Below are positions 17,373-26,814 of a stretch of DNA of 64,000 nucleotides, piece after piece (the first letter of the stretch is position 1; each line of letters opens with the position of its first letter). The DNA is from Flaviflexus huanghaiensis. Lineage in GTDB: Bacteria; Actinomycetota; Actinomycetes; Actinomycetales; Actinomycetaceae. Under the pieces are notes generated by a model. The model did no database searches and had not been told where the DNA came from. It worked only from the letters and a program-made list of their open reading frames with translations. Made by a program: the position numbers and the translations under genes. The stretch spans positions 62,001 to 126,000 of the forward strand of contig NZ_JACFAK010000004.1 of NCBI RefSeq assembly GCF_014118685.1. Direction: 5' to 3'.

Positions 17373-18131
17373 TTAACTGGCCGCGTCCTTCTTCTTCTTT
17401 CGGCGAGCCTTCTCAATTTTCAGCTGTGTACGTGGGTCAGCGATGACGCGTGCGAAGTGGGCTGCTTCACGGTCAAGGACGTCTGAGATGTCATGCCCGC
17501 GGCCCTTCCGGTTCGGGGTTGGGAGTTCCTTCAGCGCCTTTTTCACGCCCTTACGGTCGAGGCGGTCGATGACGGCGTCGATAATCCCGTATTCCAGTGC
17601 GTTCGTCACTCCGAGCAGGTCGGAGGATGCCATGAGTTCATCGGCGACCTCCGTTCCAATCTGGCGTCTCAGCAACTCGTGGGTGCCGAAGTCTGAGGGA
17701 AGGCCAAGCTTTGAGTAGGCGGTGGTGAAGCGGGATCGATGAGTGGCGAGCCGGTAATCGCATGCGAGAGCAATTCCAAGCCCGGCTCCCGCGCACGCAC
17801 CGTCGATGAGAGCAACGGTGGTCGATGACGAGAAGATCAGGTCCTCGATGACATTCCCGCCACGACGCACAGTATCCTCGACGGCCCCGACGTCATCCTG
17901 AGCCTGCTCAGCGAGAGCCGCGACTGTTGCCAGGCTACCTCCCGTTGAGAACCCACCGTTCTTGCCGGTGAGGACGATGATTCCATTGGGTGCGTTCTCG
18001 ATGGCGTGGGTGAGCGCGTCAACGAGAGGCGGATCCATGGCGTTTTTCGTCAGCGGATCATCCAGGGTGATCCAGAACTGGTCTTTGTTCTGGACGGCGG
18101 TTACCCGAGAATCGCGAGTCGGGGTTTTCAC
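17373..18131 (-). CDS. Enoyl-CoA hydratase/isomerase (crotonase) family protein
   Basis: A 252-residue crotonase-fold protein. The oxyanion-hole region D-G-A-C-A-G-A-G-L-G-I-A-L-A-C-D-Y-R-L-A is clear. The first oxyanion segment reads F-S-T-G-G-S-L rather than the usual F-S-A-G-A-D-L, and the region of the second catalytic acid reads G-L-P-S-D-F-G-T-H, so the activity may differ from classic hydration. The C-terminus is basic and lysine-rich. I chose GTG 18131, which has AAGGTGG in front; an ATG at 18170 would add 13 residues. There is no fatty-acid oxidation operon around it. Confidence 0.82.
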   Translation of the reverse strand: MKTPTRDSRVTAVQNKDQFWITLDDPLTKNAMDPPLVDALTHAIENAPNGIIVLTGKNGGFSTGGSLATVAALAEQAQDDVGAVEDTVRRGGNVIEDLIFSSSTTVALIDGACAGAGLGIALACDYRLATHRSRFTTAYSKLGLPSDFGTHELLRRQIGTEVADELMASSDLLGVTNALEYGIIDAVIDRLDRKGVKKALKELPTPNRKGRGHDISDVLDREAAHFARVIADPRTQLKIEKARRKKKKDAAS

Positions 18132-18197
18132 AAAGCCCACCTTAACCCGTTTCACCGACCGCTGGTGCATCGCTCCGGATACATGCCAGCTACCTGC

Positions 18198-19154
18198 CTA
18201 GAGCACGGTCGGTCCCGGCGAACGTTGCAGGTCTGCCACAGCCGGGATCCCCGGCAGCGACTGTGCTGACCGCACGCCATCGAGAACAGCGAGGCGCACC
18301 GCTTCGGCAGCAAGGTAGCAGACCCCGTTGACCGGCGCCTGGACGGTGCCGGTCGAGACGGCGAAGAGCGTATCCCCGTCGTCCATCGTGTGGACGGGAC
18401 GAATTGACCGCGCGAGACCGTCGTGGGCGGCAGAGGCGACCTTCGATGCCTGGGGCTTCGTCAGAGCCGCGTTCGATGCGATGATGCCGATTGTCGTATG
18501 CGTGATCCCCATGTGCTGTCCCGCGTACATGTCCGTCGGAAGGAAGCCGGACTCGGTGTGCGTGCCAGCGATCTTCTCCGACTCGTCGTAAATATCACCG
18601 AGAGCATTGACGACAACGGCGGCTGACACGATGAGATCACCGCTACGCACGGCCGACTGACCGAGACCTCCCTTCATCAGACCGCCCTCAACACCGAGGT
18701 ACTTGCCGATCGTCGCTCCTGTTCCCGCACCAACGTTCCCGCGGCTACGGTCCGCGCTCGCGGCGTGAACCGCGCGACGTCCGAGCTCTGGGGACGGGCG
18801 AGCGCCTCCGGTGACCGGCAGGTCGAAGATGACGGCGGCGGGGACAATGGGGACAAGACCGAAGCCGGTGTCGAGGCCTCGGCCCTGGCTCTCAAGTTCC
18901 GTCATGACCCCATCAACGGCAGCAAGTCCGAACGCGGAGCCCCCGGTGAGAACGATGGCGGTGACGTGCTGAACCGCGGCCGTTGGATCAAGCACGTCAG
19001 TCTCCCGGGTACCGGGAGCAGAGCCCCGCACATCCACTCCGGCTGTTCCTCCGGTGTCGATGACGGCGACGGTCACGCCCGTCCCAGCTTCGCTCGCGTG
19101 TCCGAGCCGCAACCCACCGGCGTCGATGAGTGCCCCATTATCGAGAATCTCCAT
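18198..19154 (-). CDS. P1 family peptidase (DmpA-like aminopeptidase)
   Basis: A 318-residue Ntn-type self-processing peptidase of the DmpA/L-aminopeptidase group. Family blocks seen are G-L-R-L-G-H, T-G-V-T-V-A-V-I-D, R-G-S-A-P-G-T-R-E-T-D, L-T-G-G-S-A-F-G-L-A-A, G-A-G-T-G-A-T-I-G-K, V-V-N-A-L-G-D and the H-T-T-I-G-I-I-A-S-N-A block holding the Thr at which the chain should cleave to become active. Length is normal. It is divergent from hrpB with about 42 bp between start codons. Confidence 0.9.
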   Translation of the reverse strand: MEILDNGALIDAGGLRLGHASEAGTGVTVAVIDTGGTAGVDVRGSAPGTRETDVLDPTAAVQHVTAIVLTGGSAFGLAAVDGVMTELESQGRGLDTGFGLVPIVPAAVIFDLPVTGGARPSPELGRRAVHAASADRSRGNVGAGTGATIGKYLGVEGGLMKGGLGQSAVRSGDLIVSAAVVVNALGDIYDESEKIAGTHTESGFLPTDMYAGQHMGITHTTIGIIASNAALTKPQASKVASAAHDGLARSIRPVHTMDDGDTLFAVSTGTVQAPVNGVCYLAAEAVRLAVLDGVRSAQSLPGIPAVADLQRSPGPTVL

Positions 19155-19196
19155 GCCCTGACCTTACCGAGTGAAGGTACCGTTGGTGAGGTGAAG

Positions 19197-21575
19197 ATGG
19201 TCGAATTGGATCTGCCGGTCAATGCGGCTTTGCCTGCGCTGGGGCGGGCGATAAGGGACGCGGGCGCGGCCGTTCTGTCCGCTCCTCCAGGCACGGGCAA
19301 AACAACCCTGGTTCCGCCATACCTGGCATCCATGACCGATGGCGTCATCCTCGTCTCCCAGCCCCGACGCATGGCGGCCAGGGCGGCCGCCCGGCGCCTC
19401 GCCGGGATTCTCGGGGAGCAGGTGGGCGAGAGTGTCGGCTATTCGGTCAGGGGAGATACAAAACGTTCACGGGCAACGCGCGTGGAATTCGTGACAGCGG
19501 GCGTTCTGCTGCGTCGCATCCTGTCTGATCCCGACCTGGATGGCGTTGGGGCCGTCGTGCTCGATGAGGTGCATGAGCGGCACCTTGACTCCGACCTATC
19601 AGCGGCGCTTCTGCTCGATATTCGGGACCTGACCGGCTTGCGGCTCGTCGCCATGTCTGCCACCATCGCCGCGGATGTGTGGGCCGGGCTTTTGGGTGCC
19701 CCGGTTGTCGAGGCTTATGCCCGCACCTACCCCGTCCAGGTGTCATACCGCCCCGGTCCGGCTCCGCTCGGTGCGCGGGGAGTAGAACGGGACTTCCTCT
19801 CCCACCTCGCATCTGAAACACAGCTGGCCGCCGACGAAGACGAGGGTAGCGTCCTCGTCTTCCTCCCTGGCCGCCGCGAGATTGAGACCGTCGCCGGCAT
19901 GCTCAACGGCCGTGTCAGCGTGTTGCATGGTTCCGTGCCAGCCCGCGAACAGGATGACATTCTCGCGGGTGGGCGCGGACAGGAGATCGTGCTCGCGACG
20001 TCCATAGCCGAATCTTCACTCACGGTTCCCGGGGTCACACGCGTTGTCGACAGCGGGCTTGCTCGAGAACCCCGCACACGTTATCAGTCAGGAATCACAG
20101 GTCTTGTCACCGTCTTCGAATCACAGGCAGGTGCTGCCCAGCGCGCAGGGCGCGCCGGTAGGCTTGGCCCCGGCCAGGTGCGGTTGCTCATGAGCCAGAC
20201 GAGCTGGTCGCGGCTGGCACCCTTTCCGGAGCCTGAGATCCGCACAGCTGATCTCACCGATTTTCTGCTCTCTGCGCTCCGTTGGGGCGGCTTGGAAGAT
20301 CTTCGGTTGCCGGACCCGCCCCCAGAGCCCGCGATCCGCTCGGCCGAGCGCATTCTTCGCAGGCTTGGTGCGATCGACGAGGGAATCACCGATTTCGGGC
20401 ATGCGGTCTCTCGTATCCCCGCCAACCCGCGCACCGCGGCGGCACTACTCCGGCTCTATGACAGGATCGGTACGAGGCGACTAGCGGAGATCATCGCTCT
20501 CCTTGAAGAGGACCAGCCCGTTCCCGGCGCGGATCTTGCTGCGGCATGGCGAGACATGGTCCGTAAACCCACCCCGTCGTGGCGCCAATCGGTCCGGCGC
20601 TTAGCAGGGCTCGTGCCGGACGCTCCGCGGGCCGACATGACAATAGATGAAGCACTGGGTGAGACGGTGGCTACCGCATACCCGGACAGGATCGCATTGC
20701 GTCGCTCCGACACCTACCTCACAGCGTCTGGGACCGGTGCTGTCCTACCTCAAGGGTCGCCGCTCACCGGCTCCGAATGGCTTGCGATCGCCGCCCTCAC
20801 GGACTCTGGGCGAGCGGATGCAATGATCCGCTCCGCCATCCCGATCAGCCGGGACCTTGCCGCGACGGTGGGCGGTACGGAGGAGACCGTGCACGAGATC
20901 TCGGGCGGAAGGGTCAAGGCCTGGCGAATACGCCAGCTCGGATCAATCGAGCTGAATCGGACGCCTACCGACATTGTCCCGGAACAGGCCCGCCCGCTCA
21001 TCATCGCCTCCCTCACGAAGGTCATGTCCTGGTCGGAGGCGGGGATTCGTCTCCGTGAACGGCTTGCGTTTCTCTATCGAACACTTGGTGCCCCATGGCC
21101 AGATGTGGGGGACGCGGCGCTCATTACTCGCGCCGAGGAATGGCTCGGTCCGGAGCTGGACCGATGGGTGACGGGCGCTCCGATTCGAGCGGATCTGACC
21201 GAATGCTTGCGTAGGCTCTTGCCGTGGCCGGAGGCAACTGAGCTGGACAGGCTTGCACCGGCAAGGATCGAGTCGCCAGCTGGCGGCACCGCGAGAATTC
21301 ACTACGACGCGGAGAAACCCTATGCCGCGCTCAAGCTCCAGGAGTGCTTTGGATGGCAGGGATCGCCGCAGCTTGCCGGCGGAGTGCGGCTCCAAATCCA
21401 CCTACTCTCACCCGCTGCCCGGCCTCTGGCCGTGACCGATGATCTCGCCTCCTTCTGGCGAGGAGCTTATTCTCAGGTCAGGGCCGAGAACCGCGGCCGT
21501 TATCCCAAGCATCCGTGGCCGGAGGACCCGGTGACGGCCACTCCGACGAGGAAGACGAAGAGGAGGGCCCCGTGA
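19197..21575 (+). CDS. hrpB: ATP-dependent helicase HrpB
   Basis: A 792-residue DEAH-box helicase. Motif I is S-A-P-P-G-T-G-K-T-T (residues ~31-40), motif Ia Q-P-R-R-M-A-A, motif II D-E-V-H (DEVH) in V-V-L-D-E-V-H-E-R, motif III S-A-T-I, motif V A-T-S-I-A-E-S-S-L-T and motif VI Q-R-A-G-R-A-G-R. The C-terminal half carries the HrpB-specific domain (P-K-H-P-W-P-E-D-P near the end). ATG 19197 follows a GGTGAGGTG stretch and gives the normal length. The frame stays open far upstream, but that part is antisense to the P1 peptidase. Its stop overlaps the next gene (GTGA). Confidence 0.93.
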   Translation: MVELDLPVNAALPALGRAIRDAGAAVLSAPPGTGKTTLVPPYLASMTDGVILVSQPRRMAARAAARRLAGILGEQVGESVGYSVRGDTKRSRATRVEFVTAGVLLRRILSDPDLDGVGAVVLDEVHERHLDSDLSAALLLDIRDLTGLRLVAMSATIAADVWAGLLGAPVVEAYARTYPVQVSYRPGPAPLGARGVERDFLSHLASETQLAADEDEGSVLVFLPGRREIETVAGMLNGRVSVLHGSVPAREQDDILAGGRGQEIVLATSIAESSLTVPGVTRVVDSGLAREPRTRYQSGITGLVTVFESQAGAAQRAGRAGRLGPGQVRLLMSQTSWSRLAPFPEPEIRTADLTDFLLSALRWGGLEDLRLPDPPPEPAIRSAERILRRLGAIDEGITDFGHAVSRIPANPRTAAALLRLYDRIGTRRLAEIIALLEEDQPVPGADLAAAWRDMVRKPTPSWRQSVRRLAGLVPDAPRADMTIDEALGETVATAYPDRIALRRSDTYLTASGTGAVLPQGSPLTGSEWLAIAALTDSGRADAMIRSAIPISRDLAATVGGTEETVHEISGGRVKAWRIRQLGSIELNRTPTDIVPEQARPLIIASLTKVMSWSEAGIRLRERLAFLYRTLGAPWPDVGDAALITRAEEWLGPELDRWVTGAPIRADLTECLRRLLPWPEATELDRLAPARIESPAGGTARIHYDAEKPYAALKLQECFGWQGSPQLAGGVRLQIHLLSPAARPLAVTDDLASFWRGAYSQVRAENRGRYPKHPWPEDPVTATPTRKTKRRAP

Positions 21576-22570
21576 GTTCATTTCGGGAACTGAAGTTGCA
21601 GGCAGAGGACGCTGTTCGGGAGATGCGGGACTGGCTTGTGAGGGACGGTCAGAACCCCTCCGACGTCGAGGTTCTTGGACGCATCAACGGTCCCGGTGTC
21701 ACGTTTTTTGCAATGCAGTTCCGTTTACCGGGTGTCGAGGACTGGCTCCTCGGTGTCGCCGGTGGATATCTCGGTAGCTCGCTCTCCCTGACCGGGCACA
21801 CGCTGACGGCATATGAACCGGTGACCGATCGCTTCGGTCAAGACGCAACGGATCTCATCACGGCGATGGACCGGGCTCTGACGAGCGGGGCGGTAGCGGA
21901 CGGTCGGAAGGTATCCGAGTTCTTGACCGCGACGTTGCTACTTCGCGAGCCGATTGATGCCGATGCTCTTGGCATGAGACTGGGCGGAACGGTGTCGGAC
22001 GGAACCGTGCACCTTGGACCCTCCCAGATACAACCCGCGCCGGTTGTCGAGGATCTCACCGAGATCGCGGAACGAGCCTATTTGTGGCCGCGAGCGCTCG
22101 AGCAGACATCTCAGCATCGGGCAAGTCTCATGATCCGTAGCGTCGGCGAGGACACCTTCGCGCGGGCCCGAGACCACACGATGCTTGTCGCCTCCCTTAT
22201 CGATGACCGCGTCCTCGGCATCTTCGCGAACGGCACAGTCTATGAGCCAGGCTTCTACCGACAGGTCGTCGAGACGACTCCCTCGGACTCCCCGCCAGTG
22301 CTCGCACTCGTCCACTTGGGTCTCGCGAAACGTCGTGGCATGCTGTTCGGCTTCACGGAAGGGCTCGCCGACGTGGGCAAGGACGAATTCCTTCTCACCG
22401 GTGCAACTCCCGAGGAGCTTCAACAGGTCCTTCTGGAGCTCGCCTCACATGTGCTCGTCACGGGGATCGTCATCCCCGACGGAACGGACCTCACCCTATC
22501 GACCGGCGTCTCGCTCCACCTCAACCGTCAAGGCTCCGGAGAGAAAGCCGTCCTGGTTGGCGCACTGTAG
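21572..22570 (+). CDS. Conserved hypothetical protein coupled to hrpB
   Basis: A 332-residue soluble protein that I do not recognise. It starts at GTG 21572, four bases inside the end of hrpB (GTGA), with AGGAGGG ahead, so its translation is coupled to the helicase. It appears to have two related halves: each contains a hydrophobic-acidic core and a phrase of the type D-W-L-L-G-V-A-G-G-Y and E-D-T-F-A-R-A-R-D-H-T. No catalytic motif, signal peptide or membrane helix is visible. The tight coupling suggests a role with HrpB or RNA handling, but that is only context. Confidence 0.75.
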   Translation: MSSFRELKLQAEDAVREMRDWLVRDGQNPSDVEVLGRINGPGVTFFAMQFRLPGVEDWLLGVAGGYLGSSLSLTGHTLTAYEPVTDRFGQDATDLITAMDRALTSGAVADGRKVSEFLTATLLLREPIDADALGMRLGGTVSDGTVHLGPSQIQPAPVVEDLTEIAERAYLWPRALEQTSQHRASLMIRSVGEDTFARARDHTMLVASLIDDRVLGIFANGTVYEPGFYRQVVETTPSDSPPVLALVHLGLAKRRGMLFGFTEGLADVGKDEFLLTGATPEELQQVLLELASHVLVTGIVIPDGTDLTLSTGVSLHLNRQGSGEKAVLVGAL

Positions 22571-22576
22571 GACTCC

Positions 22577-23701
22577 CTACGCCGTCCTCTCAGACCGCGA
22601 GGTGGCCCTCGAGGCCAAGACAAGACATTCGACGTGGTCAGTGTGAGGAAACATATCGAAGACCTGGGCACGGTCCGCGCTGAATCCCATGACCTCGAGG
22701 TCCCGTGCCGCAGTGCTGAGATTGCAGGAGGAATAGAGGACTCTATCGATGTCGGACGTGCGAACCCAGTCCGCGAGATCTCCCATGCCGCGGCGAGGCG
22801 GGTTAACGATGAGGAGTTCTGGGGTCGAGGTTTGTTCACGAGCCCACGCGCCGGCATCGGCGGCGATGAACATCGGCGGTCCGCCAGCGGCTTTGACTGC
22901 TTCCGCTGACACTTCGACTCCGCGAACGGTGCGTCTCGGGCGGGCGACAGACTTCGCGAAGCCGCCGACTCCACTGTACAAATCCCAGACGGATGACGGG
23001 TCGATCTCATCGACCCACGCAGCGGCTGTCGCATAGAGGACACGCGTGATCTCGGTGTTCGTCTGAAAGAACCCCTGCGGGCGGAGCTTGAGATCGAGAG
23101 GTCCCAAACTCATGTCGAAGAGGTTCGGCCCATGAAGGTGGATCTCGGTCGGTCCTTCCGGAAGCGCGACGTGCTCGGGGAGGAGGTTGGCGGTGGCGAT
23201 AACGAGAGGAATACGGTCAATGAGCCACGGCAGGTGACGGCGTATTGACGGAATCGAGGCGTCGGACCGTAAAACGAAGCGCACCATAAGCGTTCCCGAA
23301 GGGTTCGCTGTGACGAGAATGGACTTCAGCTCGCCTGCGCGATTCGGTACCGAATAGGGGACGAGCCCCGCGCGGGTAATGAACTCGGTGAGCGGGCCGT
23401 GAGCATTCGTGATGACAGGCTCGTAAAGCAGACAGTCTCGCAGGTCCTGGCCGTAGCCGTTCCGCAAAATTCCGAGAGTCGGCTGCTCGGTTGATCCAGC
23501 CACGATAATTTTCGCCCTGTTCCGAAAGCCGTACTCTGCGCTGGCGACAGGCGGAAGCCATTCCGCACACGCGAGTTGGCCCTCGGCGATCGACTGCTTG
23601 ACAGAAAGCTGGTGAGCATAGGGAACGTCCAGGTGCGTGCACGACCCGCAGAGCCCCTCGTTGAAGTAGGAGCAGCGCGTCATACCGCTGAGAGCCGTCA
23701 C
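22577..23701 (-). CDS. rlmC: 23S rRNA (uracil-C5)-methyltransferase, RlmC type
   Basis: A 374-residue SAM-dependent RNA m5U methyltransferase of the RumA/RumB/TrmA family. An N-terminal Cys cluster C-S-Y-F-N-E-G-L-C-G-S-C-T-H should hold an iron-sulfur cluster. The Rossmann motif is V-W-D-L-Y-S-G-V-G-G-F. The catalytic cysteine lies in V-L-Y-S-S-C-N-L-S-T-A-A-R-D-L. Absence of an N-terminal TRAM domain and the length point to RlmC (U747) rather than RlmD. The start could be GTG 23701 or ATG 23683; neither has a strong ribosome site. It converges with the preceding gene at 6 bp. Confidence 0.88.
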   Translation of the reverse strand: MTALSGMTRCSYFNEGLCGSCTHLDVPYAHQLSVKQSIAEGQLACAEWLPPVASAEYGFRNRAKIIVAGSTEQPTLGILRNGYGQDLRDCLLYEPVITNAHGPLTEFITRAGLVPYSVPNRAGELKSILVTANPSGTLMVRFVLRSDASIPSIRRHLPWLIDRIPLVIATANLLPEHVALPEGPTEIHLHGPNLFDMSLGPLDLKLRPQGFFQTNTEITRVLYATAAAWVDEIDPSSVWDLYSGVGGFAKSVARPRRTVRGVEVSAEAVKAAGGPPMFIAADAGAWAREQTSTPELLIVNPPRRGMGDLADWVRTSDIDRVLYSSCNLSTAARDLEVMGFSADRAQVFDMFPHTDHVECLVLASRATSRSERTA

Positions 23702-23748
23702 TCGGGCATTCTAGCCGACGAAGTTATATGGGCTGCGGGCTGAATGTG

Positions 23749-23779
23749 CTGGGGCCCCGCTCAGAGAGCGGGGCCCCAG
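23749..23779 (-). terminator. Terminator hairpin after putP
   Basis: A perfect 13-bp GC-rich stem (CTGGGGCCCCGCT / AGCGGGGCCCCAG) with a 5-nt loop, 18 bp past the putP stop. No long T run follows. Confidence 0.75.
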
Positions 23780-23796
23780 GCAAGTTGGGCGGTTGG

Positions 23797-25407
23797 TTAG
23801 ACCGTTGGTGGGTTAGTCGGACCAGAAGTCCGCGGGGAGCGTTCGATAACGTTTCCATCCGCGTCCAGGTGACGGCCTGAGGCGGCCTTCGCCTCGTCGA
23901 CGTCCCACACCTTCGTGAGTCGGACAGCCTGGTCAAACTCGGTGTTGATTTCCTCCTGGATGTCAGCCGCGTAGGGGGTCATCCTCGACACGAGCCATGT
24001 GACGAGCAGAGCGGTGAGGAATGCGGGAACCATCTCGTACAGGTCGAAGATGCCGCCGCTGATGTTGCCCCAGACGATGACGATCGTGGCACCGGTGATC
24101 ATGCCCGCCATCGCACCGCGTGCGGTCAATCCCTTCCAGAACAAAGAAAGGATGACGATCGGGCCGAACGAGGAGCCGAAGCCCGCCCATGCGAAACCGA
24201 CAAGGTTGAGGACCGTGTCGTTCGGTGTGATCGAGATCAAAGCAGCGACGACTGCGGTGATAAGAACGGCGATGCGGCCAGCACGGACGCCGCCCGTACG
24301 GGACATCCTCTTTTTCGTGATGCCGGAGTAGACATCCTCCACGAGTGCAGACGAGCTAACGAGTAGCTGGGAGGAGATCGTCGACATGATGGCGGCGAGC
24401 ACGGCGGCGAGAATGAGGCCGCCGATGAGGGGATGGAAGAGGGCCGCGGTCAGCGCGATGAAGACCGTTTCTGGATCATCGAGCGGATTCGTGTCGGGCC
24501 TGAAGTATGCGATTCCGACAATCGCGGTGAGGATAGCGCCGCCGACCGAGAGAATCATCCAGCTGATGCCGATTCGACGGCCATAGATGGCGTCCTGCGG
24601 AGTGCGAAGCGCCATGAAGCGAACGACGATATGGGGCTGGCCCACATAGCCCATGCCCCAGCCGATTGCACCGAGAACCGCCATGATAGTGAGGCCGCCG
24701 AACGGGTCGAGACCGTTCGCCAACCCCGACCCTGCGAGTGTCTGATCATTGACGAGCGACGCAACGTCGCCCGGGCCCCCCACCTCAATCGTGACAGCGA
24801 CAGGAACGATGAGAAGCGCCGTCATCATGAGAAGACCCTGCGCCATGTCCGTCCACGCAACGGCGATGAAGCCGCCAGCGAATGTATAGACGACGACGAT
24901 AGCGGCGACGAGAAGCATGCCCCAGATGTAGTCCCAGCCGAACGCTGACTCAAAATACTTACCCGACGCGACGAGCTGGGAAGAGATGTAGAAGATGAAG
25001 AAAATGAGGGTAATGATGCCGGCCGTAATGGTCAGACCTCGACCCGTGCCCGCGAGGCGAGCATTGAAAAAGGAGGGGATCGTGATCGAGTTGCGGGCGA
25101 TCTCTGTGTACGAGCGGAGCCTCGGGGCGACAAACTTCCAGTTCAGCCACTGGCCGATGGTGAGGCCAACGGCGATCCAGCCCTCAACGAGGCCCGCTGC
25201 GTAGATCGCTCCTGGCAAGCCCATAAGCAACCAACCGGACATGTCGGAGGCGCCTGCTGACAGCGCTGCCGGAATCGGATGGAGCTTGCGGCCTGCAAGC
25301 ATGTAGTCGGTGTAGTCCTGCGTCTTCCTGTATCCCCACACGCCGATGAGGATCATTGCAAGGAAATAGGCGATCAGTGCGATCGTCTGTCCTGTTATTT
25401 GACTCAT
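23797..25407 (-). CDS. putP: Sodium/proline symporter (SSS family)
   Basis: A 536-residue membrane symporter with about 13 hydrophobic helices. The N-terminal helices contain Y-M-L-A-G-R-K-L-x-P-I-P-A-A-L-S-A-G-A-S-D-M-S-G-W-L-L-M-G-L-P-G, the PutP signature for sodium and proline binding; the Q-P-H-I-V-V-R-F-M-A block further on is also PutP-like. It imports proline with Na+ for nutrition or osmoprotection. ATG 25407 has GGGAAG ahead; the frame upstream is open but not coding-like. A roughly 40-residue acidic/basic C-terminal tail is present. It neighbours the OpuA betaine transporter, a natural osmolyte grouping. Confidence 0.93.
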   Translation of the reverse strand: MSQITGQTIALIAYFLAMILIGVWGYRKTQDYTDYMLAGRKLHPIPAALSAGASDMSGWLLMGLPGAIYAAGLVEGWIAVGLTIGQWLNWKFVAPRLRSYTEIARNSITIPSFFNARLAGTGRGLTITAGIITLIFFIFYISSQLVASGKYFESAFGWDYIWGMLLVAAIVVVYTFAGGFIAVAWTDMAQGLLMMTALLIVPVAVTIEVGGPGDVASLVNDQTLAGSGLANGLDPFGGLTIMAVLGAIGWGMGYVGQPHIVVRFMALRTPQDAIYGRRIGISWMILSVGGAILTAIVGIAYFRPDTNPLDDPETVFIALTAALFHPLIGGLILAAVLAAIMSTISSQLLVSSSALVEDVYSGITKKRMSRTGGVRAGRIAVLITAVVAALISITPNDTVLNLVGFAWAGFGSSFGPIVILSLFWKGLTARGAMAGMITGATIVIVWGNISGGIFDLYEMVPAFLTALLVTWLVSRMTPYAADIQEEINTEFDQAVRLTKVWDVDEAKAASGRHLDADGNVIERSPRTSGPTNPPTV

Positions 25408-25807
25408 TATCTTCCCTTTCTCAGGCGCGGCAGTGCGCCGAGTGGTGCCTTTCCTGAACGGCTGTGCCTTGGCCCAAAGTGACCGCTGGAAGAGACCTGT
25501 GCCACTTCTTGATATCGAGATACTAGCCGTATCATCCGCGTCGCACGACGCTTTTGCCAAGTCGCACCTGAGGAAACTCTATGCCGCGTGGCCGTGAGTC
25601 GAGTGATGGTCTCAGAATCTCATGCAAAAAATGGTTGCAAATATTCGTAAAACAGACCAAATCGGGCAAAGTTCCTCCGCGACGTTCTATGACGGGTGAA
25701 GTATTCCTCTAGACGACGTGCTTGTTGTGTCCATCTAGTCCTTCAGTCCTAGGAAAACGTGCGCATGGTTTGAACGTGCGCGCCACCTCCCCGTCCTTCG
25801 AACGGCA
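25408..25807. other. Upstream region of putP, no gene
   Basis: About 400 bp between the opu operon terminator and putP, both on the minus strand. No supported gene; it should hold the putP promoter. An AT-richer stretch lies at about 25620-25670. Confidence 0.5.
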
Positions 25808-25846
25808 GGGAAAAGGGCCGGGACCGCATGGTCCCGGCCCTTTCCC
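25808..25846 (-). terminator. Rho-independent terminator of the opu operon
   Basis: A strong hairpin, arms AAAGGGCCGGGACC (25812-25825) and GGTCCCGGCCCTTT (25830-25843) with a GCAT loop, starting 7 bp past the stop of the last opu gene. Confidence 0.85.
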
Positions 25847-25852
25847 ATGAGA

Positions 25853-26770
25853 TTAGTTATCGACGTTGAAGCGGTCCTTCACCTCGGGGTTCTCTTCGAG
25901 CCACTCGGCGACAGTTTCCGCATTGTCACGGTCAGCGTTCTCGTTGAGGGCGTAGTTCTCCACGTCGGAGAGCTCCTCAGCGGTGAGAGTAAAGTTCGAG
26001 AGCATGTCGGCGACCTCAGGGTAGTCGTCCATGAATCCGCCGCGTCCGAATGCCTTGATGTCTTCGGCCGCGCCGTAGGCCGCCTCCGGATCCTCAAGGT
26101 CGCGGATGTCGTAGGCGCCGTACGCCCAGTGCGGCGACCAGAGGGTGACGACGATGTTGCGACCATCGGCGATCGCACCATCTAGCTCGGCCAGCATGGC
26201 AGCGGTCGAGGAGATCTTGAACTCCATGTCTTCCAGGCCATAGGTCGGAATGACTTCTTCCTGCGTGAGGCGGGTGATGCCAGCGCCGCCGTCGATGCCG
26301 ATGATCTCGTTGTTGAAGAGATCCGCATTCTCGGCGAGCTCCTCAATCGACTCGATCGGCGCATCACCGTTAACGGTGAGTGCAAGCTTGGCATTGTCAT
26401 ACCAGGTGCCGAGGTCTTCGATGTCGTCGCCATACTGCTCGATGTAGGTGGCGTGGGTGACGGGTAGCCACGCGTCAAGGAGCAGATCCATGTCGCCGGT
26501 CGATAGGCCTGTGAAGATGACGCCAATCTCGCCGTTAACGAGCTCAACATCGTAGCCCTGCTCTTCGAGGGCGATCTCTGTCATGTGGGAGACGACAACG
26601 CCCTCATCCCAACCGGCGGGAACGCCGATCGAGATGGTGCCCGGCGCCGCCGCGTCGCCGCCGTTGCCGGCAGTCTCTTCGGCGCTATTGTCGTCGCCGC
26701 CGCAGGCGGCGAGCAGTGACATGGCGATGGCAGCGGTAAGTGCCGCACCAGCCTTCTTTCGAATCATCAT
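25853..26770 (-). CDS. Glycine betaine/proline ABC transporter substrate-binding lipoprotein 1
   Basis: A 305-residue lipoprotein of the OpuAC family. Signal sequence with lipobox L-L-A-A-C (Cys23). The domain opens with I-S-I-G-V-P-A-G-W-D-E-G, and D-L-L-L-D-A-W-L-P-V-T-H carries Trp101, which corresponds to an aromatic-cage tryptophan binding the quaternary amine in OpuAC. Later come G-I-D-G-G-A-G and L-W-S-P-H-W-A-Y. ATG 26770 (an ATGATG pair) follows AAGGA. It is the last gene of a four-gene operon and a tandem paralogue of the next gene upstream. Confidence 0.93.
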   Translation of the reverse strand: MMIRKKAGAALTAAIAMSLLAACGGDDNSAEETAGNGGDAAAPGTISIGVPAGWDEGVVVSHMTEIALEEQGYDVELVNGEIGVIFTGLSTGDMDLLLDAWLPVTHATYIEQYGDDIEDLGTWYDNAKLALTVNGDAPIESIEELAENADLFNNEIIGIDGGAGITRLTQEEVIPTYGLEDMEFKISSTAAMLAELDGAIADGRNIVVTLWSPHWAYGAYDIRDLEDPEAAYGAAEDIKAFGRGGFMDDYPEVADMLSNFTLTAEELSDVENYALNENADRDNAETVAEWLEENPEVKDRFNVDN

Positions 26771-26814
26771 GTGTTCATTCCTTCTCTTCGTGGGGATCAT
26801 TTGCGAGCGATTGG

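Noticed and set aside
18765-19196. Upstream extension of the HrpB frame
   Set aside because: It lies wholly antisense to the start of the P1 peptidase gene, and HrpB reaches its normal length from ATG 19197 with a ribosome site.
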